Shown here: one piece after another, positions 23,408 through 33,546 of the stretch
Layout of the letters: every line of letters begins with the position of its first letter
Numbering within the stretch: the stretch's first letter is position 1
Notes under the pieces: generated by a model
Database searches by the model: none
What the model saw: only the letters and a program-made list of their open reading frames with translations
Told to the model about the DNA's origin: nothing
Program-made: the position numbers and the translations under genes
NCBI RefSeq assembly: GCF_902652685.1
Contig: NZ_CACRUY010000043.1
Coordinates: forward strand, 1 to 48,420
Source of the DNA: Mycobacterium sp. Marseille-P9652
GTDB lineage: Bacteria; Actinomycetota; Actinomycetes; Mycobacteriales; Mycobacteriaceae
Direction: 5' to 3'
DNA length: 48,420 nt

Positions 23408-23761
23408 GTGGACGAGCGATTGCGCGCCGAACTGCACCGGGCCTGCGCTGGCGGCGGCTCGGCCGCCGACGATGCCGCCGTCGCTCTGGGCGCCGGCCCC
23501 GTGTCGCAACGGCTGCGGTCGGCGATCCGCGCGCTGGCCCAGCATCGCGGCCACGGCAGCAGCATCTGTCCGTCGGACGCGGCCCGCGCCGTCGGCGGGA
23601 AAGGGTGGCGAGACCTGATGGCCGACGCGACCGCGGCCGCGCGCGAGCTCGCGCGGGACGGCAGCGTCAGCATCACGCAGGGCGGTCGGGTGATCGATCC
23701 CGACGCCGACTGGCGCGGCCCGATACGGATCCGTACGTGCGAGCCTCCCCCGGCGCCGTAG
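23408..23761 (+). CDS. DUF3253 domain protein
   Basis: A protein of about 117 residues. LRSAIRALAQHRGHGSSICP then SDAARAVGGKGWRDLM and ELARDGSVSITQGGRVIDPD match DUF3253, a small winged-helix-like family in which Cys-Pro-Ser and a Val-Gly-Gly-x-x-Trp-Arg motif are conserved. The ending RGPIRIR is also typical. Function is unknown. The start is uncertain: GTG 23408 fits the family's usual length, and TTG 23396 is an alternative. The stop codon lies within the left arm of the 34-bp inverted repeat in front of the toxin-antitoxin pair. Confidence 0.78.
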   Translation: MDERLRAELHRACAGGGSAADDAAVALGAGPVSQRLRSAIRALAQHRGHGSSICPSDAARAVGGKGWRDLMADATAAARELARDGSVSITQGGRVIDPDADWRGPIRIRTCEPPPAP

Positions 23762-23791
23762 CAATCCGCTACAATCGTTACAGATTGCTAC
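23758..23791. promoter_or_regulatory. 34-bp inverted repeat before the toxin-antitoxin operon
   Basis: GTAGCAATC (23758-23766) and GATTGCTAC (23783-23791) are exact reverse complements around a 16-base spacer. A second, nested repeat GTAGC-AATCC-GCTAC overlaps the left arm. The element ends 14 bases before the antitoxin start at 23806, where an autoregulated toxin-antitoxin operon would carry its operator. Confidence 0.65.
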
Positions 23792-23805
23792 AGGAATGAG
23801 GACGC

Positions 23806-24231
23806 ATGGCTGACTCAGCCGACCGGGTCACCCGGTTCGCCGCCGACCTGATGGACAGCGCCGCGGCCGAGGGCGCGCGGCAGAGCCGCTCGGCCAAGCA
23901 GCAACTCGATCACTGGGCCCGCGTCGGCCGCGCGGTGTCCAGCCAGCACACCGCGGCGCGCCGACGGGTGGAGGCGGCGCTCGCCGGAGACCTGGAGCTG
24001 CGCGAGCTTGGTGTCGAGGAAGGCGTCGTGTTCAACGCCGAGATCTCCGCCGCCATCGAAGAAGGCCTCGCCCAGTCCCACTACGGCGACCGGTTGGCTC
24101 GGCGCGGCATCGCCACCGTGGCCCTCAACGAGGCCGGCGAGATCGTGGAACACCGGCCCGACGGCTCTTCGGTGGTCGCCCCCGCCCCCCGCCGACGCGC
24201 CCGGCGCGAAAGCAATGCCACTGCCCGATGA
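23806..24231 (+). CDS. ParD-like antitoxin (type II toxin-antitoxin)
   Basis: A 141-residue protein starting MADSADRVTRFAADLMDSAA. SRSAKQQLDHWARVGRAVSS (about residues 27-46) is the conserved block of ParD-like antitoxins, followed by a helical region and a basic C-terminus (PRRRARRESNATAR). Antitoxins of this group neutralise a toxin and usually bind DNA at their own promoter; here the 34-bp inverted repeat lies directly upstream. Its stop overlaps the toxin start by four bases (ATGA), the standard coupled arrangement. GAGGA precedes the ATG. The family call comes from the conserved block and from context. Confidence 0.78.
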   Translation: MADSADRVTRFAADLMDSAAAEGARQSRSAKQQLDHWARVGRAVSSQHTAARRRVEAALAGDLELRELGVEEGVVFNAEISAAIEEGLAQSHYGDRLARRGIATVALNEAGEIVEHRPDGSSVVAPAPRRRARRESNATAR

Positions 24232-24806
24232 ACCGGCTGGACCTCGTCGTTGGTCCCAACGGAGCCGGCAAGTCCACGTTCGTGGAGTTCACGCTCGCAC
24301 CCCTGCTGCCGCGAAGCGTCTTCGTCAACGCTGACGAGATCGCCCGGCTTCGCTGGCCGGCCGACCCCACCGCGCACGCCTACGACGCGGCCCGGGTCGC
24401 CGCCGAGACGCGGGGCCGGCTGATCGAGCTCGGCCGCTCGTTCATCGCGGAGACCGTGTTCTCCCACCCCTCCAAGCTGGAGCTGATCGACGCCGCCCAC
24501 GCGGGCGGGTACACCGTCGTGCTGCACGTCGTCATCGTCCCCGAGGAGCTGGCCGTCCGGCGCGTCCAATATCGGGTGAAGGCCGGCGGGCACGACGTGC
24601 CCGAGGACAAGATCCGCCAGCGCTTCCAACGGCTCTGGCCGCTGGTCGCCTCCGCGATCCTGCGGTGTGACTCGGCGACCGTGTACGACAACAGCGCCAT
24701 CAAGGGTCCCCGCATCGTCGCGCAGCTGAACGGCGGCTACCTCATCGGGGCGGCGGGTTGGCCGGCGTGGGCGCCGCGCGCGCTGTCCTCGCGGTGGCCT
24801 GCCTGA
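24228..24806 (+). CDS. Zeta-toxin family kinase
   Basis: A 192-residue P-loop protein. MNRLDLVVGPNGAGKSTFVE holds the Walker A motif (residues 9-17), FVNADEIARL is the zeta-type Asp segment, FIAETVFSHPSKLELI the conserved Glu region, and RVKAGGHDVPEDKIRQRFQR the basic GGH-x-VP motif found in this group. Zeta toxins phosphorylate UDP-N-acetylglucosamine in the best studied case; chromosomal relatives may act on other sugars or nucleotides. Pairing with a ParD-like antitoxin instead of epsilon is common among chromosomal forms. Start ATG 24228 overlaps the antitoxin stop (ATGA). Confidence 0.85.
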   Translation: MNRLDLVVGPNGAGKSTFVEFTLAPLLPRSVFVNADEIARLRWPADPTAHAYDAARVAAETRGRLIELGRSFIAETVFSHPSKLELIDAAHAGGYTVVLHVVIVPEELAVRRVQYRVKAGGHDVPEDKIRQRFQRLWPLVASAILRCDSATVYDNSAIKGPRIVAQLNGGYLIGAAGWPAWAPRALSSRWPA

Positions 24807-24819
24807 GTTCGCCGGCCGC

Positions 24820-26325
<1,506 letters not shown>

Positions 26326-26486
26326 CCCACACCCCCGAGTCAGTGAATCGTGCTCTCGGCCAGCGATTTTGCGCCACGACCCGGGTCTTGCGGCAAGCCC
26401 CCCATGCCGTATATGTTGAGAGTGGGAAGCGATCGCCACCCACCCAAGCCAAGTCCCCCCACGTCGCAGCCGCTGCGGCTGCCGCC

Positions 26487-26906
26487 TCAGGGATTCACCA
26501 TGGGGCAGATCTGCTTGATCCAGTTGGTGAGCTGATCCCTGTTGACGTCGAGGTCCGGATCCGTGGGCTGCGCGCCCACCGTGGTGACGAAGTGCTCGAT
26601 CGCGGCCTTCACCGGCTCGGGCGGGCTGTACTTCTCCAGCGTGTCCGCGAACCTGCGCGCGTCGTCCTGCTTCTGGGCGACCATCAGGTTGTCCTTGGTG
26701 AACGAGATGTTCAGGCACGTGGACTGGTCGAGTGCGCCGCCCGGCGCAGCGGACGATGACGGCGGCATCGGCTGCGACGACGTCACCGAACTCGAGGAAG
26801 GTGGTTGGCTGGACGTCGAGCCCGACGGCGACTTGCCGTTCGAGCAGCCCGCGGCGACCGCGGCGACGGCCGCGATCGCCGCGACCGTGGTTCGGGTCAA
26901 CCTCAT
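26487..26906 (-). CDS. Mycobacterial lipoprotein of unknown function
   Basis: A 139-residue protein beginning MRLTRTTVAAIAAVAAVAAG with Cys21 in a lipobox (VAAGCSNG). A Ser/Pro-rich linker (about residues 24-58) leads to a small domain with STCLNISFTKDNLMVAQKQD and NWIKQICPMVNP; the two cysteines there may form a disulfide. It is expected to be anchored in the cell envelope. A role is not known; the size resembles several Lpq proteins but I cannot match it to one. It lies 37 bases after the CitE-like gene in the same direction. Confidence 0.82.
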   Translation of the reverse strand: MRLTRTTVAAIAAVAAVAAGCSNGKSPSGSTSSQPPSSSSVTSSQPMPPSSSAAPGGALDQSTCLNISFTKDNLMVAQKQDDARRFADTLEKYSPPEPVKAAIEHFVTTVGAQPTDPDLDVNRDQLTNWIKQICPMVNP

Positions 26907-26943
26907 CGGCGCTCCTTCGCCCCCGGCAGGTTCGAGCCCGAGT

Positions 26944-27825
26944 CTAGGAGATCGAGGCCATTTCGGATATCAAGTCGGCCATGGCGAGCAGCCGCTGGGC
27001 GTTGCGCACATGCAGGCTCTCGACCATGCGGCCGTCGACCGTGATGACGCTGCTGCCGGCCGCCTGAGCCTCCTCGTACGCCGCGACCACCTTTCGGGCG
27101 TCGGCCAGCTCGTCGGCCGAGGGGCCGAAAAGTTCGTTGGCGGGGCCGATCTGGGACGGGTGGATCAACGTCTTGCCATCGAAACCCATCTCGCGGCCCT
27201 GCTGCGCCTCGGCCCGGAAGCCGGCTTCGTCGCCGATGTCGTTGAACACCCCGTCGAGGACGACCTTCCCGGCCGCCCGCGCGCCGAGCACGGCCATTGC
27301 CAACGCCGGCACGATGGGCGCACGTCCCGGCAGGTGCAGCGCGTGCAGGTCGTTCACCAGGTCGTTGGTGCCGACCACGAACGCGGCCAAACGGTCGCTG
27401 GCGGAGGCGATTTCCTCCGCCCTGAGGAACGACCGCGGCGTCTCGATCATCACCCACAGCTGCATCGACTCGGCAGCGCCGCACGCGTCGAGCGCGGTGA
27501 CCAGACTCCGAACCTGTTCCCCCGTCTCGACTTTCGGCACGAGCACGCCGTGGGCGGTCGACCGCGCCACCGCGGCCACGTCGTCGTCGTGCCACTCGGT
27601 GTCCAGGCCGTTGACGCGTACCACGATCTCGCGCGGCCCGTAGCCCCCGGACGAAATGGCCTCGCACACCCGCACCCGCGATTCAGCCTTGGCATCGGGA
27701 CCCACGGCGTCCTCGAGGTCGAAGATCAGCACGTCGGCCGGCAGCTTCGCCCCCTTTTCCAGCGCCCGGGGCTTGTTGCCCGGCAGGTAGAGGGCGGATC
27801 GGCGGGGACGTGGTGTCGGTGCCAT
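26944..27825 (-). CDS. CitE-like CoA-ester lyase (HpcH/HpaI aldolase family)
   Basis: A 293-residue TIM-barrel lyase. RRSALYLPGNKPRALEKGAK and DVLIFDLEDAVGPDAKAES give the Asp/Glu segment; EIVVRVNGLDTEWHDDDV holds the conserved RVN; LWVMIETPRSFLRAEEIA contributes the metal-binding Glu; GFDGKTLIHPSQIGPANELF is the C-terminal IHPSQI motif. These are the marks of the citE/malyl-CoA lyase group, which cleave or form CoA thioesters such as malyl-CoA or citramalyl-CoA. There are no citrate lyase partner subunits nearby, so a CoA-ester lyase is more likely than citrate lyase. Start ATG 27825. Confidence 0.88.
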   Translation of the reverse strand: MAPTPRPRRSALYLPGNKPRALEKGAKLPADVLIFDLEDAVGPDAKAESRVRVCEAISSGGYGPREIVVRVNGLDTEWHDDDVAAVARSTAHGVLVPKVETGEQVRSLVTALDACGAAESMQLWVMIETPRSFLRAEEIASASDRLAAFVVGTNDLVNDLHALHLPGRAPIVPALAMAVLGARAAGKVVLDGVFNDIGDEAGFRAEAQQGREMGFDGKTLIHPSQIGPANELFGPSADELADARKVVAAYEEAQAAGSSVITVDGRMVESLHVRNAQRLLAMADLISEMASIS

Positions 27826-27899
27826 GACTTTGCACCTTAGGCGGCGCGGCGGCCGCATCGAATCGACGCCAGCGTGCAGAAGGTCGAGTGGATCGCGCG

Positions 27900-30800
27900 C
27901 TAACGTCGATCCGGCGCCAGCGCGTCGATCGCCCGGTAGATGCGCTGCTCGCTGACCGGGCGCGGCGTGCCCAGCTGCTGCGCCCATAGGCTCACCCGCA
28001 GTTCCTCGATCTGCCGCGCGAGGTCGCGGACATCCGCCGCCGCCGCCCGGCCCAGCGGCAGCCCGCGCACGAGTTCGTCGTAGGCGTCCTGCACGGTCCG
28101 CACGCGGTCCATCCGCTCCCGATCGGCCCCCACCGCGTGCGGCAGCCGGTCCAGGCGGCGGCCAATTGCGATCAGGTAGCGAGCAAGATCGGCGAGGTGG
28201 GCGCGGCCGTTGGCGGTGACGAACCCGGGCGGCAACAGCCGGTCCAGGTGAGCTCGGATGTCCGAGATCGCTTCGGCCTGCGCGGGCGGCGCCTGCGCGG
28301 GCACGGCCAGTCTCGCCTCCTGCGCGGCGGACAGCACGGTCTCGACGCGCCCGAGGACGTCGAGCGTCGTCGGCACCAACGCCCGAGCCGCCTTGTCGCG
28401 CAGGGCGGTGAATTCCTCGCGCGTCCATACCGGCCCGGGCGTGAGCGCGTCCACCGCGGCGTCGGCGCAGTCGTCGATCAGCGCGGACAGCGAGCCGTCG
28501 GGGTTGGAGCCGAGCATCAGGCGTGTTCGCGTATCAAGCTGGCGCTCAACCGCTTTCCCTGGGGACGGGACGCTGAGCCGCAGCAGCCGGCGCAGGCCGG
28601 GGGCCATGGCGGCTTCCTGCTCGGCGGGAGTGGCGAACACCCGCACGTCGACGGCGGCGCCGGTGTCGACGAACGCCGGAAATCCCCGCACGGCCCGCCC
28701 GTCGACGGTGCGCTCGACGACGCGGGGCAACTCGTCGAGGTCGTCGGGCCAACCGCGCAGTCCGGTTCGTTCCAGGTCGCCGGCGATCGCCTGCGCGACG
28801 GCCCGGCGCGCCGGCCCCGCCAGCCGCCCCTGCAGCTCCGCTAGCTCCTTGCCGCGCGCGACCTCGGTGCCGTCGGCGGCCTCGACGGCGAACGTCACGC
28901 GCAGATGCGGCGGCAGCTTGTCGAGGGCAAACGCGTCGATCGGCACCGAAATGCCGCTGCGGCGCCGCAATTCGCGTTGCAGTGCCGGCAGCAGCGGTTC
29001 GCTTCCCGGGTCGATGCCGGCCAGCACCGCGCGGGCGGCGTCGGGAGCGGGAACGAAGTTGCGGCGCAGATCCTTTGGCAGAGAGCGGATCAGTGCGGTG
29101 ACCAGTTCCTCGCGCAGGGCCGGTACCTGCCAGGCGAATTCGTCGCCGCCGAGGCGGGCGAGCACGTCGATGGGCACGTGCACCGTGACGCCGTCGTCGG
29201 CGGCGCCCGGCTCGAACCGGTAGGTCAGCGGCAGCGCGACGTCACCCGTCCGCCAGGCGTCCGGCCGGTCACCGGCGGAATCCCCGTCGACGCGCAACAG
29301 GTCGTCGCGCGTGAATGTCAGTAGGTCGGGCGTCTTGTGCCGCTGCTTCTTCCACCACGCGTCGAAGTGCCGGGCGGACACCACGTCGGCGGGGATGCGG
29401 GCGTCATAGAGGCCGTAGATGTCGTCGTCGCCCACCAGCAGGTCGCGGCGTCGGGCGCGCTCCTCGAGCTCCTCGAGTTCGGACCGCAGCCGCGCGTTGT
29501 CGCGGAAGAAGTGGTGCCGCGTGCGCCAGTCGCCCTCCACGAGCGCGTGGCGGATGAACAGCTCGCGCGCGACCGCGGGCTCGACGCGGGCGTATCCCAC
29601 CCGTCGGCGTGCGGCCAGCGGCAGACCGTAAAGGGTCACCCGCTCGTAGGCCATCACCTCCCCGCGGGCCGCGTCCCAGTGCGGTTCGCTGTAGGTGCGC
29701 TGCACCAGGTCACCGGCCACGCGCTCCACCAGCTCGGGCTGAATGCGCGCGGCCGTGCGCCCATACAGACGGCTGGTCTCCACCAGTTCGGCCACCACGA
29801 CCCAGCGCGGTGGCCGTTTGGCGAGCACCGAGCCGGGCGCCAAGACGAACCGCGAGTTGCGCGCCCCCAGAAACTCCCGGCTGTTCTCGCGCGCGTCCTC
29901 GCGACGCATGCCGACGTGCGACAGCAACCCGGCGAGCAGCGCCGCCTGCACGCTCGCCGCGTCGGCCGGCTCGTCGGATTCGACGATGCCCAAGTCCCGG
30001 GCGATGCTGCGCAGCTGCCCCGCCAGGTCCTGCCACTCGCGGATGCGCAGGTAGTGCAGAAAATCGTCGCGGCACATGCGGCGGAAGCGACTGCCCGACA
30101 ATCCTTTTCGCTGCTCACGCAGATACTTCCAGAGGTTGAGGTAGGACTGGAAATCCGAGTTGTCGTCGGCGAAGCGGGCGTGCTTACGGCGGGCGGCGTC
30201 CTCGCGGTCGGCCGGGCGCTCCCGCGGGTCGGGAATGCTCAACGCCGCGGCGAGCACCAGCACCTCCCGCACGCAGCCCTCTTTTTCGGCCGCGAGGATC
30301 ATCCGGCCCAGCCGGGGATCCACGGGCAGCCGGGCCAGGCGACGGCCGAGGTCGGTGATCTCCCCGTGGGCGTCGAAGGCCCCAAGCTCCTGCAGCAGCT
30401 GCACGCCGTCGCGGATGCTGCGCCGGTCGGGTGGGTCGAGGAACGGGAAGTTCTCGACATCACCGAGTCTCAGCGCGGCCATCTGCAGCAGCACCGCGGC
30501 GAGGTTGGTCCGCAGGATCTCGGGGTCGGTGTAGCGGGGACGGGCCGCGAAGTCGTCCTCGGAGTACAGGCGGATGCACACCCCCGGCGCGACCCGGCCG
30601 CACCGCCCGGCCCGCTGGGCCGCCGACGCCTGCGAGATCGGTTCGATCGGCAGCCGCTGCACCTTCAGTCGGCGGCTGTAGCGCGAGATGCGCGCGTTGC
30701 CGGGGTCGACGACGTAGCGGATGCCCGGCACCGTCAGCGACGTCTCGGCGACGTTGGTCGCCAGCACCACGCGGCGCCCGGCGTGGGGCGCGAACACCTT

Positions 30801-31826
30801 CTGCTGCTCGGCGGTGGGCAGGCGGGCATACAGGGGCAGCACCTCGGTGTGTCTGAGACCCGCCAAAGCTTCTGCGGTGTCGCGAATCTCGCGCTCACCC
30901 GACAGGAACACCAGGACGTCGCCGGGCGGTTCGGCCTCCAATTCGGCGACGGCGTCGACGATCGCCTCGATCTCGTCGCGGGTCTCGGTGCGAACGATCT
31001 CGTGGTCGGGGTCGTCGGGATCGTCGTCGGCCCCAACGGCGACCGCGACTTCCAGAGGCCGATAACGGATTTCGACGGGGTAGGTGCGCCCGGAGACCTC
31101 GACGACGGGGGCGCCGCCGAAGTGCTCGGCGAAGCGCCGGGGCTCGATGGTCGCCGACGTCACGACGATCTTCAGATCGGGGCGACGCGGCAGCAGCTCA
31201 CGCAGATAGCCGAGCAGGAAGTCGATGTTGAGGCTGCGCTCGTGGGCCTCGTCGAGGATCAGGGTGTCGTAACGGAGCAGCCGGCGGTCGCGCTGGATCT
31301 CGGCCAGCAGGATGCCGTCGGTCATGAGCTTGACCAGTGTGCGGTCGCTCACCTGGTCGGTGAAACGGACGGTGTAGCCGACGACATCGCCGAGCGGGCT
31401 GCCCAGCTCGTCGGCGATCCGCTGCGCGACCGTGCGGGCGGCCAGCCGCCGGGGCTGGGTGTGCCCGATCGTTCCGCGGATGCCGCGACCGGCCTCGAGG
31501 CAGATCTTGGGCAGCTGGGTGGTCTTGCCCGACCCCGTCTCGCCGGCGACGACGATCACCTGGTGTGCCCGTAGCGCGTCGGCGATCTCCCCGCGCCGCT
31601 CGCTCACCGGCAGTTCCGGATAGCTGATCGTGGGGACGGCCGCCAACCGGGCCGCGACGAGCGACTCGGCGTCGCCGATCTGAGTCGCGAGCTGCCGCAG
31701 TTTCTCGGGTTGCCCGCCCCGCAGATTCTTCAGCCGCCGGCCGAGGCGGGCCGCGTCGCGGAGGGTCAGGCCGTCGAGGCGTCTGCGCAGTTCCGCAGCG
31801 GACACTTCGAGAGAGGGTTCGGCCAC
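27900..31826 (-). CDS. hrpA: ATP-dependent DEAH-box RNA helicase HrpA
   Basis: From GTG 31826 the protein has 1308 residues, the usual HrpA length. The helicase core shows VIVVAGETGSGKTTQLPKIC (Walker A), QPRRLAARTVAQRIADELG, DTLILDEAHERSLNIDFLLG (DEAH), VTSATIEPRRFAEHFGG (SAT) and QRAGRCGRVAPGVCIRLYSE (motif VI). Helicase-associated and OB-fold domains follow, then a long C-terminal DUF3418 region typical of HrpA. HrpA acts on RNA; E. coli HrpA has roles in mRNA processing and ribosome rescue. The frame is open to 32021 over the divergent small gene; GTG 31826 gives the family N-terminus. A 745-residue frame on the other strand is a shadow. Confidence 0.93.
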   Translation of the reverse strand: MAEPSLEVSAAELRRRLDGLTLRDAARLGRRLKNLRGGQPEKLRQLATQIGDAESLVAARLAAVPTISYPELPVSERRGEIADALRAHQVIVVAGETGSGKTTQLPKICLEAGRGIRGTIGHTQPRRLAARTVAQRIADELGSPLGDVVGYTVRFTDQVSDRTLVKLMTDGILLAEIQRDRRLLRYDTLILDEAHERSLNIDFLLGYLRELLPRRPDLKIVVTSATIEPRRFAEHFGGAPVVEVSGRTYPVEIRYRPLEVAVAVGADDDPDDPDHEIVRTETRDEIEAIVDAVAELEAEPPGDVLVFLSGEREIRDTAEALAGLRHTEVLPLYARLPTAEQQKVFAPHAGRRVVLATNVAETSLTVPGIRYVVDPGNARISRYSRRLKVQRLPIEPISQASAAQRAGRCGRVAPGVCIRLYSEDDFAARPRYTDPEILRTNLAAVLLQMAALRLGDVENFPFLDPPDRRSIRDGVQLLQELGAFDAHGEITDLGRRLARLPVDPRLGRMILAAEKEGCVREVLVLAAALSIPDPRERPADREDAARRKHARFADDNSDFQSYLNLWKYLREQRKGLSGSRFRRMCRDDFLHYLRIREWQDLAGQLRSIARDLGIVESDEPADAASVQAALLAGLLSHVGMRREDARENSREFLGARNSRFVLAPGSVLAKRPPRWVVVAELVETSRLYGRTAARIQPELVERVAGDLVQRTYSEPHWDAARGEVMAYERVTLYGLPLAARRRVGYARVEPAVARELFIRHALVEGDWRTRHHFFRDNARLRSELEELEERARRRDLLVGDDDIYGLYDARIPADVVSARHFDAWWKKQRHKTPDLLTFTRDDLLRVDGDSAGDRPDAWRTGDVALPLTYRFEPGAADDGVTVHVPIDVLARLGGDEFAWQVPALREELVTALIRSLPKDLRRNFVPAPDAARAVLAGIDPGSEPLLPALQRELRRRSGISVPIDAFALDKLPPHLRVTFAVEAADGTEVARGKELAELQGRLAGPARRAVAQAIAGDLERTGLRGWPDDLDELPRVVERTVDGRAVRGFPAFVDTGAAVDVRVFATPAEQEAAMAPGLRRLLRLSVPSPGKAVERQLDTRTRLMLGSNPDGSLSALIDDCADAAVDALTPGPVWTREEFTALRDKAARALVPTTLDVLGRVETVLSAAQEARLAVPAQAPPAQAEAISDIRAHLDRLLPPGFVTANGRAHLADLARYLIAIGRRLDRLPHAVGADRERMDRVRTVQDAYDELVRGLPLGRAAAADVRDLARQIEELRVSLWAQQLGTPRPVSEQRIYRAIDALAPDRR

Positions 31827-31956
31827 TCCGGCCAGGATAGGTGCTATAAATCCGATGCCGGTCGGCGAGGCGGCACGCTCGATGACAGACTGATCTGCAG
31901 ATGCTGGGATCGGTTCGTGAAGGATTCGGCACACTACGACCGCGGGGAGGCGCAAG

Positions 31957-32226
31957 GTGAGCGACGCACAGGGTTGGACCAAAGAACAGCAGACCAACAC
32001 GTTGGCGGCGATCGACGTCATGAAGACGTTCTTTCAGGGGGATCCGTCCGCGCTGGGGCCGAGCGTCCTCGAGCACGCCACCCGCCTGGGCAGCGAAGGG
32101 CTGGTCGCGGGCCTGGTGAACGTGTGCGGGATGTTCGTCAAGAGCATCGCCGACCAGACCTCCAAGAGCGCCCTCGATCTGCTCAACGAGGCGGAGAAGC
32201 TGGCCAGCGACGCCAAGGTCAGCTGA
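31957..32226 (+). CDS. Small conserved protein of unknown function
   Basis: An 89-residue protein from GTG 31957 (MSDAQGWTKEQQTNTLAAID, ending NEAEKLASDAKVS). It looks mostly helical and soluble, with a central LVAGLVNVCGMFVKSIADQT segment. GGGAGG lies upstream at proper distance. It is divergent from hrpA and followed at 32269 by the SGNH esterase. I know no function. Confidence 0.65.
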   Translation: MSDAQGWTKEQQTNTLAAIDVMKTFFQGDPSALGPSVLEHATRLGSEGLVAGLVNVCGMFVKSIADQTSKSALDLLNEAEKLASDAKVS

Positions 32227-32268
32227 CCGCGGCGGTCTCCATCCGATAAACGGGCGCTGGCGAAGACG

Positions 32269-33162
32269 ATGTCAGCGACTCTCCGGTGGGCGCGCGTGGC
32301 TTCCCGCTGCGCCGCAACCGTCTGCGTTTCGGCCGCCGCGGCCTGCGCGGCACCCATTCACCTCGGTTCCGAGCCGGCTCCGGGCCTGCGGTACGTGGCG
32401 CTCGGCGACTCGGCGGCCGCGGCGCCGCTCGTGCCCGATGCGGCCGACCCGCCGGAGTGCCTCAGGTCGACGAACGACTACCCCTCGGTGCTGGCGCGCG
32501 ACATCGGGGCGCGGAGTTTCGACGACGCCACGTGCAGCGGCGCGACCAGCGCCGACATCACGGTCCATGCGCAACAGACCCGCAACCGGGCCATACCCCC
32601 GCAGATCGAGGCCGTCGGCGCCGACACCGAGCTGATCACCATCACGATCGGAGGCAACGACGTCGGGCTGGCGAGCACTGCCGCTGCCTGCCGCAGGAGT
32701 TCGCTGACGCAACCGCCCTGCTTCGACGACTTCGCCGCGGGCGGTGGCGACCGGTTCAGCGCGGCGATCCGCGGCCAGGCGCCGGCGTGGCGGGCCCTGG
32801 TCGACGCGGTGCGCGCGAAGGCGCCCCACGCGCGGATCGTGCTGGTGGGGTACGGGACCTACATCCGGCCCGGGGGCTGTTTCGGCCAGCAGCCAATCAA
32901 CCCCAGGGACGCCGACTACTTCCAGGCGAAGGTCGACGAGCTCGACGAGGCCCAGAGGGCGCTGGCCGCCGCCGAGGGGGTCGACTTCTTCGACACGCGG
33001 CCCGTGTCGGTCGGACACGACATGTGCGCGCCGGCCCAGGACCGGTTCTTCGAAGGATTCGTGCTGACCCACCTGGCCGCGCCTCTGCACCCCAACGCGC
33101 TGGGCGCACGCGCGGTGGGCACCGCCCTCGCCAACCGGATCGGCGGCACGCGACCGTCGTGA
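32269..33162 (+). CDS. Exported SGNH/GDSL-type hydrolase
   Basis: A 297-residue protein. The N-terminus is a signal peptide with a possible lipobox ending in SAAAAC (Cys about residue 26). LRYVALGDSAAAAP contains the block I nucleophile Ser of GDSL enzymes, ITITIGGNDVGL is block III (Gly-x-Asn-Asp), and APLHPNALGARAVG holds block V (His, with an Asn in place of the usual Asp). Several cysteine pairs suggest an exported, disulfide-bonded enzyme. Secreted mycobacterial SGNH proteins are lipid or carbohydrate esterases; the substrate is unknown. Start ATG 32269. Confidence 0.85.
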   Translation: MSATLRWARVASRCAATVCVSAAAACAAPIHLGSEPAPGLRYVALGDSAAAAPLVPDAADPPECLRSTNDYPSVLARDIGARSFDDATCSGATSADITVHAQQTRNRAIPPQIEAVGADTELITITIGGNDVGLASTAAACRRSSLTQPPCFDDFAAGGGDRFSAAIRGQAPAWRALVDAVRAKAPHARIVLVGYGTYIRPGGCFGQQPINPRDADYFQAKVDELDEAQRALAAAEGVDFFDTRPVSVGHDMCAPAQDRFFEGFVLTHLAAPLHPNALGARAVGTALANRIGGTRPS

Positions 33163-33358
33163 ACGGATCACGTTGCTGCGCAGGTCAATTCGCCGCCATG
33201 ACGGCCCGATGCCGGCGCCCGCGCGATCCGCGCCGGGTGAGGTGGCGAAGGACGCCGTATGCTTTCCCGGATTGGGAAGGACGCGGCAGGGTATGACTAC
33301 CCACCGCCCTCGCGTCGACGGGAGGCCCCGTGGACGATCGGACATCAACGGAAGCGAA

Positions 33359-33538
33359 ATGACGGAACCCGACAAAGAGCCGCTGAGTCGCACTGAGCAG
33401 CTGGAGAACATCGTCGACCAGCTCGACGAGAAGGTCGCCAACGAGCGGGAAGCCGAGGATGTGCCCGGCAAGCCCAGCGAGCGGGAGAACGCCGAACCCA
33501 TCGGGTCGGCGAACGCGGAGAAAGAGCCGCCGGACTAG
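33359..33538 (+). CDS. Small acidic hydrophilic protein
   Basis: From ATG 33359 the protein has 59 residues (MTEPDKEPLSRTEQLENIVD, ending NAEKEPPD). It is strongly acidic, has no cysteines and no hydrophobic core, and is probably largely disordered. GGAAG precedes the start. The frame is open to 33173, with ATG 33293 another option. It ends nine bases before the enoyl-CoA hydratase gene, so the two may be co-transcribed. Function unknown. Confidence 0.6.
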   Translation: MTEPDKEPLSRTEQLENIVDQLDEKVANEREAEDVPGKPSERENAEPIGSANAEKEPPD

Positions 33539-33546
33539 GCACCGTC

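Noticed and set aside
26326-26718. Upstream extension of the FAD monooxygenase frame
   Set aside because: These codons overlap the lipoprotein gene in another frame, and the flavin-binding motif begins just after ATG 26325.
27826-28428. Upstream extension of the CitE-like frame
   Set aside because: It runs through the 3' end of hrpA in a different frame; the TIM-barrel start motif follows ATG 27825.
29337-31574. 745-codon open frame on the plus strand
   Set aside because: It lies entirely antisense to hrpA, whose helicase motifs are unambiguous. Long antisense frames are expected in high-GC coding DNA.
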